DNA from: Gordionus sp. m RMFG-2023
Lineage: Eukaryota; Nematomorpha; Gordioida; Chordodea; Parachordodidae
Assembly: GCF_954871325.1 (NCBI RefSeq)
Contig: NC_088779.1
Location: 2,172,846-2,236,845, forward strand
DNA length: 64,000 bases
Reading direction: 5' to 3'
Below the pieces are notes generated by a model. It was not told the DNA's origin. It was given only the letters and a program-made list of their open reading frames with translations, and made no database searches. Shown piece by piece: positions 36,301-46,511 of the stretch (position 1 is the stretch's first letter; each line of letters begins with the position of its first letter). Made by a program: the position numbers and the translations under genes.

Positions 36301-36651
36301 AGTGAAGAGAAGAGAAGAGAAGAGAAGAGAAGAGAAGAAGAAGAGAAGAGAAGAGAAGAGAAGAGAAGAAGAAGAGAAGAGAAGAGAAGAGAAGAGAAGA
36401 AGAAGAGAAGAGAAGAGAAGAGAAGAGAAGAGAAGAAGAAGAGAAGAGAGAGAGAAGAGAAGAGAGAAGAGAAGAAGAAGAGAAGAGAAGAGAAGAGAAG
36501 AGAAGAGAAGAGAAGAGAAGAGAAGAGAAGAGAAGAGAAGAGACATGTATTCAAAAAATAATATTTCTTTTTTAACATATTAAAATTTATTTTATTTATA
36601 CAGATAAATACCCGAAGTTATATTTTATATATGGGTTACGCCAGCATCTAA
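33333..36651 (+). CDS. putative small secreted protein, family copy E (5 exons)
   Basis: Exons 33333-33408, 35200-35271, 35544-35639, 35942-36126 and 36604-36651, joined by GT-AG introns in phases 1, 1, 1, 0, encode 158 residues. Residues 1-26 are a signal peptide (MNNKLVSLVLSGILG, MTNFWIGVTDA). Cysteines are at 28 and 66; the core FPMIFLIRKDDDEC in exon 3, DDLILTPGNHGDA and GFKRFSMYFVM in exon 4 match copies D, F and G. Function is unknown. The gene is unusually long because every intron is invaded: intron 1 (1.8 kb) by an antisense LINE piece, introns 2 and 3 by MITEs, intron 4 by a GAAGA repeat. Despite this the frame and all splice sites are intact, which argues for selection, or for recent birth of the copy. 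Confidence 0.75.
34700..35250 (-). mobile_element. LINE reverse transcriptase fragment in intron 1 of copy E
   Basis: Minus strand: KIICNHLKLNRSLKFIAPNQ with IGF at about 35150-35050 resembles the start of a LINE fingers domain (NRL ... I.P.Q.GF), and FNDFVIKSVEGLQQGGPIKN near 34800 is the QGDPL region with one change. It overlaps exon 2 on the opposite strand at its 5' side, which is coincidence of frames. Same fragment as in copies 0, D and F. Confidence 0.6.
35315..35444. mobile_element. TA-flanked MITE in intron 2 of copy E
   Basis: Between TA dinucleotides, left end GCGATGTTAAACTATC, right end TTATTTAACAACAC. Middle words TTTTTATCCAGAAAG and TCAATCTTTAAGTTGAG are shared with the copies at 35668, 37103, 39880 and 40777. 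Confidence 0.65.
35668..35836. mobile_element. TA-flanked MITE in intron 3 of copy E
   Basis: Left part TTTTACCTATCTTTAGTCAA, right part GGTAATTTAACAATACTA, with the family interior in between. Its ends run into TA repeats, so exact borders are uncertain. Confidence 0.65.
36275..36542. repeat. (AGTGA)n then (AGAGA/AGAAG)n purine tract in intron 4 of copy E
   Basis: About 30 bp of AGTGA repeats pass into some 235 bp made only of A and G on the plus strand. Open frames on both strands here are consequences of the repeat. It lies between the exon 4 donor (36127) and exon 5 acceptor (36603) of copy E and is absent from the corresponding introns of D, F and G. Confidence 0.9.
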
Positions 36652-37100
36652 AATTTGCATTACTTATCAAAATTGGGATAAAAAATCAAATATTTTTATG
36701 ATTATTATTAATTATATTTAATTATTTTATCTGATTTTAGAAAACCTCTTGATTGTAGATTAAATAAAATTTATTAACTAGTGAGAAATTATTTTTTAAA
36801 AAAAATTTAGTAGTGTCGTTAAACACCGCTAGACTCAAATATTTTGGGCCGAAACAATTGCCCTGGAATTAGTGTTGTTATGTCGCGCATAACTTTAGCC
36901 AATTCCTATTAATGCTTGAGCCAAGCTTTTAACCTAAGTAAAATAGACACTGGAACCTGCGAGTTAAACTTAGATAATTGAAGCTAATTCTGACAGAGTC
37001 ATTTTAGAATTGGTCAGAGCTAGGGTGATTTAAACTACTTGAAATTTCAATTAGTACAGGTTCCTCTAGAACCGTTGTTCCTTCTTCTACGAGTAGAATC
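36652..37100. other. downstream of copy E, with MITE fragments
   Basis: No gene. Words TAGTGTCGTTAAACACCGC (about 36811) and TAGTGTTGTTATGTCGC (about 36871) are left ends of the GTGTTGTTAAA MITE family, both incomplete. Confidence 0.5.
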
Positions 37101-37102
37101 TA

Positions 37103-37277
37103 GTGTTGCTAAATTACCTAACTTCACAATCTCTATTGTGGTTCAAGCTTTTAGCCTAAAAAATTGAATTAAACCTCTAAGTTGAGTTCTCAACTTGAAG
37201 ATTGATTCGAATATTTTTGGATAAAAACGTAGCCAGGCTGTTTTGTAGTTGACTAAAGTTAGGTAGTTTAACAACAC
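37103..37277. mobile_element. TA-flanked MITE, complete (175 bp)
   Basis: TA|GTGTTGCTAAATTACCTAAC at the left and TTAGGTAGTTTAACAACAC|TA at the right; the ends are inverted repeats of about 25 bp with few mismatches. Interior contains AAGTTGAGTTCTCAACTTGA, itself palindromic. Best-preserved member of its subfamily here. Confidence 0.8.
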
Positions 37278-37680
37278 TAGTAAAATCTTCAGGTGCGCGT
37301 AATATTTTTTTCTGGAATGAAATATCGAGTTTAGCCGTTTTTAAAAAATCGCGCTCATAAACGTGCCGTTTAACGAGCGTTATAATTATAGAAAATAAAA
37401 ATTTTAGCAAAAAATCTATAAATATCAAGAATTTTAAAATAGTGCGAAAAATCTGTAACCAACAAAAACATTAGTAGATTATGTTAAAGCTGATTGCAAA
37501 TGCTGAAATTATTTGCGGCTCAATATTAGTATTTAAAAAAAAAACTGGAAAAAAACAAAGATAGGGTTTTCCATTTTGTTTTTTTGCCCTCCAAAAGTGT
37601 TTTTTATTTATTTTTTTGAAAATTCTAAGCGTATTTTGAGTACCCAATATTTTGAGCTATGTAAAAAAAAATTGTTAAAA
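37278..37680. other. MITE-like fragment and AT-rich DNA
   Basis: Contains GAAATATCGAGTTTAGCCGT at about 37317, from the GTGTTGTTAAACGG subfamily, without complete ends. The rest matches the DNA after copy D near 19320-19480. Confidence 0.45.
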
Positions 37681-38080
37681 AAAGAAAAGAAAAGAAAAGA
37701 AAAGAAAAGAAAAGAAAAGAAAAGAAAAGAAAAGAAAAGAAAAGAAAAGAAAAGAAAAGAAAAGAAAAGAAAAGAAAAGAAAAGAAAAGAAAAGAAAAGA
37801 AAAGAAAAGAAAAGAAAAGAAAAGAAAAGAAAAGAAAAGAAAAGAAAAGAAAAGAAAAGAAAAGAAAAGAAAAGAAAAGAAAAGAAAAGAAAAGAAAAGA
37901 AAAGAAAAGAAAAGAAAAGAAAAGAAAAGAAAAGAAAAGAAAAGAAAAGAAAAGAAAAGAAAAGAAAAGAAAAGAAAAGAAAAGAAAAGAAAAGAAAAGA
38001 AAAGAAAAGAAAAGAAAAGAAAAGAAAAGAAAAGAAAAGAAAAGAAAAGAAAAGAAAAGAAAAAGAAAAGAAAAGAAAAA
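37680..38080. repeat. (AAAGA)n microsatellite, about 80 copies
   Basis: Some 400 bp of an almost perfect five-base repeat, all purine on the plus strand. It keeps long open frames on both strands (lysine-rich and phenylalanine-rich), which have no coding meaning. Near-perfection over this length indicates recent expansion. Mirror-symmetric purine tracts of this kind can form triplex DNA and are difficult for assembly, so the true length may differ. Confidence 0.97.
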
Positions 38081-39486
38081 TGCGATTTAAAACATTCCGA
38101 TTACTTTTCTTATAATATAAAAAAAAACAAGTCATTAAAATTTAAGTTGCCGGGCTGATATATTTATTAATAATTAAAGGAGTGAAACCCTCGATATAAT
38201 AGAATTGTCGCACCCTAAAATGAATTTATTATATATTCGAAAGTCGATTTGATTTGACCTCTCGTATTTACGAAAACGAATAGCACAATTATTCGATCGA
38301 ATAGGAATAACGAGGAAAAATATTCGTCAAATAGTAAACTTTTTATTATTCGAATTATCCGAATTATTCCTATTATTCGAAATTATTTATTTATAAGTAT
38401 TTGTATTGGTAATTTTTCGTAAATATATTTTTTATCAGTGGAATATCACTTCTATATATTTTCTGATAAGAAGTTAAATAGATTAGGGAAACGCCCCAAA
38501 CAAAGTAAACAGATAAACATAATTATTTTATTTTGATCCTTATATTTAAGAATTCCGGCTGAATATTAAAAATTCCCCAATAATTCCTTGAATCCAATTA
38601 TATCAACTTCTTAAGTAGAACGTTTGGTCAGTATAGTGTTTTACTTATAATTCATTAGTACGGTTACGATAAATAATCATCTATTCAAATCATTTTTTGG
38701 TCTGGTGTGTCTGCTTTCATTCTCATATTCTTTTTTTATTCTCTGGCAGAAGAGCAACTAAATTTTGTTGAAGAGATCTTATTCTTTGATCAGGAAAATC
38801 CTTTTTTTCCCATTCCTCTGTGGGAAAATTTTATGAAAAGTTAGATCTGCCCGAACTGCTATAATTTTAAGATTATTATCCCGAACCAGCACATTTTTGA
38901 TATAACTAATTTTTATTCAAATGCTCTTGTCTCTATGATTATCTATTTATTTTAATTATAAAAAGCCTTGTGAATCAACTATATTTCTGTTTTAATGTAT
39001 TTGTAAATTGAATCGTATCATAAAATAACCCTTTTTATATCAATTTTACTATATAAAGATTTTGCATTGAAGCTAGAAAGCTATTAAAATATAAACACGT
39101 GAATGACGTCCTTATTCGATTGGGTGTTAATGGATGAATCGAAAAAATTTTCTTATTTTTATGTGGTGTGATATAGAAAATTTATGTATATATTTAGATG
39201 AGAGGTTATTCCACGTTTTTCCATTATAAAATATGTTAACGAAAACAGGGGCAGACTGGCCAGTAAGCCTAGCGGAAAAATATCCTAAGAGATTTTACAA
39301 ATTTGGGGAGCCACCATAGTAAATTGGCATAAAATCTAAATATGTACTAATTTAATTTATCTGGTGGAATTATAAGCACTATAAAAATTAAATAAAAATT
39401 CATTAATTTAGAAATACATTTATGTCTTTAAAATAAAATTTTAACACATTTTTTTAAGTTTTAAAATTAATTTATGCAAAATTTAT
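38081..39486. repeat. AT-rich DNA with cassette repeat Q (38830-39080)
   Basis: The part 38830-39080 matches 20590-20880 and 4020-4230, marking the start of cassette F. At 39250 a stretch beginning CAGGGGCAGACTGGCCAG may be a transposon end, without a partner. Around 38250-38400 there are many TTCGAAT-like words similar to 62230-62330. No gene. Confidence 0.5.
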
Positions 39487-39558
39487 CAGAGACCAGCAGA
39501 GGTACCATTTGCACGGCCCAGCCCGGCCTAAGCTTAGGGCCGGACCTGCAGGTCTCTT
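39487..39558. mobile_element. 72-bp GC-rich hAT-type mini-element
   Basis: Starts CAGAGACCAGCAGAGG and ends with the inverted GGACCTGCAGGTCTCT; the ends resemble those of the element at 56891-57051. Flanks AAATTTAT and ATGTTTAT agree at six of eight bases. It is likely a deeply deleted MITE. Confidence 0.5.
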
Positions 39559-39877
39559 ATGTTTATAGAGTTCATATGTATATATATAGAAATACATACT
39601 TAAATTTGGGGGGATAAAGATGAGACAAGATATACCAAGACATCGGTAAAAGTAGAATACACCCGAACTTCCAAAAAAGAAAAAAAAAATATCTTAGAAG
39701 ATGAGAATTTCTTTAGTTATTTCTTATTTTCAAATATTTTTTTTCGGGGGATAACATAACAAACTTGATTCGATTAATATTGTTGTAGAGGCCTCTTGGC
39801 AAATTGATATAAATGACATATATAAGACCTAGACTGACGATTCATTCATCATAACACATTTTTCTAAGTGTCGTTAA
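39559..39877. other. AT-rich DNA, no gene seen
   Basis: A 30-bp segment near 39800-39840 (TGACATATATAAGACCTAGA) recurs inverted near 40300-40325, so the DNA between may be the arms of another inverted-repeat element. Confidence 0.35.
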
Positions 39878-39879
39878 TA

Positions 39880-40051
39880 GTGTTGTTAAATTACCCTAAA
39901 TTTGATCTCGTGATTTAGTCAAGCCTTTAGCCTAAAAAATTGAATTAAGACTCTAAGTTGAGTCTCAACTTGAAGATCGATTGGAATATTATTGGTTAAA
40001 TACATGGCTACGCTCTTTATAATTGATTGAAGTTTGGTAAGTTAACAACAC
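39880..40051. mobile_element. TA-flanked MITE, complete (172 bp)
   Basis: TA|GTGTTGTTAAATTACCC left and GTTAACAACAC|TA right. Interior CTCTAAGTTGAGTCTCAACT as in the copy at 37103. It lies inside the inverted segments at 39800 and 40310. Confidence 0.8.
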
Positions 40052-40053
40052 TA

Positions 40054-40774
40054 GTCGTTAAAAGCAAATCAGCTGGACCCGCCATTTTGGGAACACATAT
40101 AATAATTATTCTCATGTTTAAAAAATAACTACGATTAACTTGCTTCCTTTATTATCTCGATGATCCGGTAATTCCTTAATAAAGTTCGCATCAGATATAG
40201 GATTAAAATTAGGCTCTAGTTTAAAATTTTAATAATGATTATCGTGACCAAGATGGCGTCTCCAGCTGATTTGCATTGATGCACACCTTTAATGAATGAA
40301 TCGTCAGTCTAGGTATTATATATGTCATTGTATTCTCCATATCTTCTAGGCATAAAATAAATTTTAAAAAAACCTTTATTGTTAAAAATTTTACATTTAT
40401 TATACTGAAGAACGATCTCTGGTTAAATAAAATGAAGTTTTTTTTAAAAGATTATTTGTATGCAAACAAAGTTTAGAAAAATTTTAAAGATTCGTTTTTA
40501 ACATGTGATTTGATCGAATTTCTATTGCTCCACACAAAAAATGCGTTTTTCAAATATTATTTTTTTTCAAGTAATTCTTCATCAATTTTTTTATTATTTT
40601 GACCCCACTATCGATGGAATCAAAAAAATTTTTTCGTAATTAAAGTGAATTATTGTTAACACTATTAAATAATTTTATAAATTATTTTCTCAATTACGTG
40701 TATATTTTATGTAATCGGAAGAACCACCTTACAAAGTATTATGAAATAGGCACGATTTAAGCTTTATTATCAAC
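40054..40774. other. AT-rich DNA, no gene seen
   Basis: Apart from the inverted segment near 40300-40325 nothing is recognised. Confidence 0.4.
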
Positions 40775-40776
40775 TA

Positions 40777-40900
40777 GTGTTGTTAAAATACCTAACTTTA
40801 GTTATAAGTTGAACTTCAACTTGAAGATTGATTCTAATATATTTGGATAAATACATTGCTAAACTGTATTATAGTTGTCTAAAGTAAGGCATAACAACAC
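40777..40900. mobile_element. TA-flanked MITE (124 bp, internally deleted)
   Basis: TA|GTGTTGTTAAAATACC left and GGCATAACAACAC|TA right, with a shortened interior (AACTTGAAGATTGATT). Confidence 0.75.
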
Positions 40901-41081
40901 TAGTTAATTTGGTTCTAAACGTTTTTATTTTCATTTATGCTTTAAAAACCCTCAAATTATAAATCGGCCAAGAATTAAGAAGATTGATTTTAAAAAATTT
41001 TCTCAAATTTACCAAATTAATATGAACATAAGTATTTAAACCATGTTTAGGCTTAATATTTTTATTGTGATTATTGTCGCT

Positions 41082-41121
<40 letters not shown>

Positions 41122-41521
41122 TTCTACTGAACCATATCTACTGAAACTTATCTACTGAAATTTATCTACTGAAACTTATCTACTGAAACTTATCTACTGA
41201 AACTTATCTACTGAAACTTATCTACTGAAACTTATCTACTGAAACTTATCTACTGAAACTTATCTACTGAAACTTATCTACTGAAACTTATCTACTGAAA
41301 CTTATCTACTGAAACTTATCTACTGAAACTTATCTACTGAAACTTATCTACTGAAACTTATCTACTGAAACTTATCTACTGAAACTTATCTACTGAAACT
41401 TATCTACTGAAACTTATCTACTGAAACTTATCTACTGAAACTTATCTACTGAAACTTATCTACTGAAACTTATCTACTGAAACTTATCTACTGAAACTTA
41501 TCTACTGAAACTTATCTAATC
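41082..41521. repeat. (TTTC)n followed by a 14-bp minisatellite, about 28 copies
   Basis: Ten or so TTTC units (41082-41121) lead into TCTACTGAAACTTA repeated without spacers to 41518. A few early copies differ (CCATA, ATTTA). On both sides the DNA matches cassettes D and E without a repeat, so the array arose within cassette F after duplication. It lacks spacers and is not a CRISPR. Confidence 0.95.
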
Positions 41522-42290
41522 GAAAATATCTTTTAAGTATAAATGGTGTAGGGCTAATAGTAAATAGCAAGCTTAGCCATTCTATTAGGAGTCGGGTATT
41601 AATAACTAGATGGAACTCTGAATGTACATATATATATGTATCATGATACAAAGTTTCTTAAAATCATATGATGAAAATATATGAGTTTCCCTACTTAACA
41701 AAACAAGAATAAATAAGATTTTTCAAAAGTCTTAATAGAAGACGATACTTTTTCTAATTCATCCAGCAAAAAAAAATAAAAAAATATTTTTAATGAAACG
41801 TTCTAAGAATTTCTGGATTATTTCTGATATTGATAAGAAGATTGTATCTTCTACAGTTGTGAGGATGAACTTAAAATATTTACCGTCCATAAAAACAAAT
41901 GATGATGAAAATTTCAAGTTTTGGAAGCAGGAAAATTTACTTCCTGTTTTTTTTTGAGATAATCTGATCAACCCTGGTAAGTTCGGCTTCTAGCGAAAGA
42001 TTGTGTCTATTTATTTTATTTGTAATTAATATGGAATTAAGGGAATAGGAAACTTAGGATAGAACAAAATTCAAAATAGCTTAAAGAAGTAAAATAAAGT
42101 TTGGAGAGAATATTTAGAAAATAAAAAAATAAATTTAAAAACACCGTTAATTATTGGGGGCGTGACTGACCGGTCGCGAATCAAAATCATGTCTTTCTTT
42201 AGCGGATTAGCGGGTTAGCGAGGCGTGAAAAGCGCTTAAATTTATTTTTTGCCACCGCTTAAGTGGGTGGCCCGTGGGGAAAAAAAGGAA
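41522..42290. other. cassette F upstream DNA, no gene seen
   Basis: Matches 15300-16395 (D) and 31830-32740 (E). Contains at about 41658 the uninterrupted target of the hAT C insertion (GTTTCTTAAAATCATATGAT). The shared GC-rich block is at 42195-42290. The minus-strand frame at 41759-41971 is not conserved between cassettes and is left out. Confidence 0.55.
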
Positions 42291-42935
42291 TTTGTCAATC
42301 TTTAATCATAAAATGATTGTTGATTTCGTACAGGACATTTTATGTTTTTAAAAATGATAAGGGGACCCGATTATTTTATTTATAGGAATTTATAATATGG
42401 ATATAACCTTTTACTCGTTTTTGGCAGGCCAAACTTTGATAATATTTACTCAACTTTTAACTTCTCATTCCGACCTACATCTTCCCCAATTAATTTTTTT
42501 TTAAATATATTTTTGAAATATTTGTTGGGAAAGTAGTATATTTATTAATATTTATTTATTTAACCAAAATTTAGAATATTTTTTTTTATTTTTATATCCC
42601 TTTTCCTATTTATTTACCTATCTTTGACCATCTCTATTATGGCTTCTTATTAAAGCTTTTAACCTAAAAAAAATTGAAATAAGTCTATAAGTTGGGTCTC
42701 AACTTGAAGATTGGTTTGAGTATTTTTGGATATAAACTTGGCTACGCTGTTTTATAGTTAACTAAAGTTAGGTAGTTTAACAACACTACCTTTTCCTTAT
42801 TCTTCCCGGCAAAAAAAAAAAAATAAGAAATTTTAATTCATTATATAATTTTATTTTTTAAATTATATAATTTTATTATTATTTTTTTTCAATTTAATGT
42901 TAGTTACTAAAAATAATATACATAAAGTTACGATT
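42290..42935 (+). promoter_or_regulatory. conserved upstream block of copy F, with MITE insertion
   Basis: The family upstream words are present but split by a MITE at 42606-42786. Ends AAAGTTACGATTATG. Confidence 0.5.
42606..42786. mobile_element. TA-flanked MITE in upstream block of copy F
   Basis: Right end TTAGGTAGTTTAACAACAC is clear; the left end starts near TTACCTATCTTTGACC and has lost its outer bases. It lies about 150 bp before the start codon of copy F, the only cassette with an insertion this close to the gene. Confidence 0.65.
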
Positions 42936-45722
42936 ATGAATAATAAATTAGTTTCATTGGTTCTTTTCGGAATTCTTGGAGTGGCTAGTTTTTGGATTGG
43001 TGTCATTTGATGGTATTAAAAAAAATATACATTATCACTTATGTGAAACCCGAAAAGATAAACCAACCTTATGACCGCAAACCGGAAATTTTGAAGATTA
43101 AGGTTAGGATTGGTGCAATAGACCACATACATTATCACTTGTACCCTGATTGTTTCACAAAGTTTATATCCCTTAAATAAAGGAACTCTGAACTCCTTTG
43201 CAGGGGTAATATAATAAATCCTATTTTATTTTATTATATATATATATTAAAACAATCAAATAGGTGAATGGTAAGTGAATTGTAAGTGAATAAATTCGGG
43301 CCAATAATTTTTTTTAAATATTAAATAATTGGAACCGAATTATATTGTTAATTTTGAGACATTTTAAATGATTCGGCACCTATAAAGGTGGGTCAAGCAT
43401 ATCATTAGAAGGTGCAAGGTTGTAAACGCAAGCAAAATACCAGACCAAGGGTTTGCCTGATGGGACTATAGTTTTGTTGTCAGAGCATTTTTTTTTTATC
43501 TCTGCTGAACGCGGGTTCAAGAAAGTACGGGAGATTCTCATCGAGAATAGAAAAATGTGTGTGTTTAATTTGTTGTGCGTCGATTAATTTTTAAAATGAA
43601 TTTACGATGGGGGACGCATGGAGTCCTAAACAGTCTGCTACCTGATGATATATGTTGCAAGCGTTATGGTATTGCATGACGAAAAGAGTCGTCATCTATT
43701 ATTTGATTAAATTGGGGTGGGAATCACATTCATGGCCGGAGTAGCATCCTGAGGAGGGGGAGTTGTATTGGTGATCATCGCTCAAGTTGAAGTAAGCGAA
43801 GGAAACGAGATATCAATCCTAGATCAGAGTTTTTTGGTTTGATGAATCTGGTTGAAGTGTATTGGCAAGGTAATAATGCCCCCCTCCCAGCAATTTAAGG
43901 CTTCGTCTATCAAACTATCATTATAAATCAAAATGATTTGTTAAATGATGCTCTTTGCGGATTTTATTGAAGATGGGAGGGCAATCGTTATTGCAGAAGT
44001 CCTAAGTCTCCAGATGTGCAAGGAAGAGTTTTCTGAAGCCAGGAGTCAGAATATGATTTTAATAATTTAGTAACTCTTGCCACCATTCTTAAAATGCTTT
44101 GTTCACATTCTTCTAAAAAAAAATTCAAAAGCCAAGGCACCCGAGGTTATTTAGACCCTATTTAAATTGCGAAATTTAAAGGACATATTTGAGGATAAAA
44201 TTGATGGATTGGTAATTTATTAATACTGTCAGCTTGTAATAATATTTGGTGATTATTTTTAAAAATTATAAAAATAAAACTCCTTCTATGCCTCCTAGAG
44301 CTACTAGGATAATGAAATCTCGCTGGGGTATTTGTCGAAAATTATATAATAAGGGGTTTTGTTAAGGGATTTTTTTGACATTTAAAGATAAAATATAGTT
44401 GATCAAACATGTTTATTAATTATATCAGGGCATTTTGCTGGAATTGATTAAATGGTCCCCGAAATCCATCTAGGGTGCCAAAAGTTTAGATTGAGTTTTG
44501 CTCGAAAGAGCAATCTCACCATATAAGTTATTTTAAGAGTGTAAAAAGACTAAAGGTTCTAATGGATCTCCCTACTGAATTCATTAACTGAACGCCCTCC
44601 GTTTTTCCTTAATTTAATGAAATCATTGAATTTAAGTAAGGAAACGATACAGTAGCTGAGATTTTAAGAAAGTATTTGAATTGAAGGTCTTTGGATATGT
44701 CAAGTTTTATCATGAATTCGTCTGAATCGAGGTTGAATAAAAACTAATCCACTGCAGTAGCGGCTTCAAGGCCTTCTTCTTTTATTACGAACCCACTCGA
44801 AAAAAACAATAGAGAGAAGGAAATTTTAATAAAATTAATATTTTCTTTCTATTTTTGTCTCTCAGCTGCATGCCTGGTTGAGCTCAATGGGGAACCTCTA
44901 TCATTCACGGATACCATAACTATGGAACCCTATTATGGTAAATTTTTTTATTTTATTTTTTTCTTTCATTTATTTTATTATCCATTTCTTTTCTTATATT
45001 TTCTCTTCTTTTTTTTATTTTATCAAGGCAAATTTCCAATATCCTTTGTGATCAATAAGGATGATGATGATTGCGGTTTTGCAATTGAATTGTCCTTCTT
45101 CGCCAAAGCAACCCAAATAAGTATTAATCTTTATTATTACAGATTCAATTGCTGGTTCATTTGTTCATTCAATCATAATTCCATTTTTAATATTATTATT
45201 ATTCTAATCCTTTCAAATTATCTCATTCCTTTTAAAGGTGTCAAAAATGGGGCTGACCTAAATTTTCGATACAATAAAGGTGTTTATCGGATGGGAGAGA
45301 CTAATAATGCTGACTTGATACTAACTCCTGGAAATCTTGACGATACCCAAGAATTGGGCGGTTTCAAAAGGTTCTCATTGGACTTTGTGATGGCAAATAA
45401 TAGCAAACCAACTACAGTCGTCGTGAGTTCCTAATCAATTTCATTCTTTTTTTTTTCTCTTAAATTTTATTTTATCCGACCTGTTCTTCATTCCCAAATT
45501 TTTACTTTTCCCAATCGCTTCAATCTATTTTCTAAAGAAATTGTACTGCAAACATCTTAGGTTAAATCCCCCCCCCCTCAAAGTAAATTACAACTAAGGA
45601 AAAGCACTTTCAAAATACATGTTGCCGGAAATAATATATTTCTTTTTAAAATAAATTAAATCCATTTTATACAGATCAATAGCCTATGCATTGTCCTAAG
45701 TAGGGGTTATGCTGGTTCCTGA
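42936..45722 (+). CDS. putative small secreted protein, family copy F (5 exons, altered exon 1)
   Basis: Exons 2-5 are 44866-44937, 45028-45120, 45238-45422 and 45675-45722, all open with GT-AG introns. They encode the AACLVELNGEPLSFTD start of the mature part, the core FPISFVINKDDDDC, LILTPGNLDD, and GFKRFSLDFVM. Exon 1 starts MNNKLVSLVLFGILG. With the donor used in D, E and G (after 43012) exon 1 is 77 nt, one base too long, and the frame is lost at GVI-stop. A GTGTCA donor after 42999 gives 64 nt in the right phase and a 153-residue protein, MNNKL to FWIAAC, missing four residues of the signal-peptide end. The gene is therefore either rescued by that donor or a pseudogene. An open frame at 44922-45434 is exons 2-4 read through introns. 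Confidence 0.6.
44450..44790 (-). mobile_element. LINE reverse transcriptase fragment in intron 1 of copy F
   Basis: Aligns with the fragments in copies 0, D and E (words GAAATCATTGAATTTAAGTA and CACTGCAGT). It has a small internal duplication at about 44570-44600. Motifs are more degraded than in copy 0. Confidence 0.5.
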
Positions 45723-46511
45723 AAATGAAGTCACTTGTTTCGCATCAACAGAAAGTTGTCAGTCATCAAATTAGGACATAAAACAAATTTTCTTAACCAA
45801 ATATTGTGTTGGGATTATTATTATTATTATTAATGTTCTATTTAATTTACGAAAATTCTTGTTTTGTGGATTAGAAATATTTATTTTGCGCTTGAAATTG
45901 ACTGTAAAAAAATTTGTCGAAATGTATTATATATATATATATATATCAAGATATTAAAATGGACAAATTATAATAAAGATTGCGATACTGGAATAAATCT
46001 GTAACAAAAATATTGGTAGAATTATAATAAAGATGATATGGTAATAATGAAAAAAAATTTGTGGGCATAATATTAGTTAAGTCGTAATTTTTTGACAAGA
46101 ATTATAGTAAATACTTTAAACTTTAACTATTCCATTTCAATTATAAAGAAAAATGAAAATTGATTGAAATTATGGTGTTAGTTGCTTAGATTTTTAAATA
46201 TAATTTTTGAATAAATTGCAAATGACTAAAAAAAATAAAAAAACTGCGAATGCCTATGCAAGCAAAAATTCCCAAGATAAGCTAGAAATGCTGCAGGTAT
46301 AACTTATTTATATATTTTAACTTAATTAACCAGAACCAGGGTATCGTATTAATTATTGTAGTTAAGGATAAATGAGTTGGCTGTTCTGTTATGGGGGTGA
46401 AATTAGTATATAGGTGAATAAGATAATATAATAAAATTTGAAAAAACAAACAACCCAAACAAAAACTATCAATATTAAGTGAATAACAGTTCAATTATAT
46501 ATTCCGGCCAG
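45723..46511. other. downstream DNA of copy F, no gene seen
   Basis: Matches the DNA after copy D (19200-20570) up to the words TATATATTCCGGCCA at about 46495-46511, where the retroelement fossil begins and similarity stops. Confidence 0.55.

Noticed and set aside
36210-36583. Three overlapping open frames of 93-122 codons
   Set aside because: Low-complexity frames of the purine tract in intron 4 of copy E.
37576-38135. Long open frames on both strands (179 and 175 codons)
   Set aside because: They are produced by the AAAGA repeat, which lacks stops in several frames; flanks are non-coding.
44922-45434. 170-codon open frame
   Set aside because: It is the end of exon 2, exons 3 and 4 of copy F and their introns, which happen to lack stops; splice sites and paralogues support the exon model.
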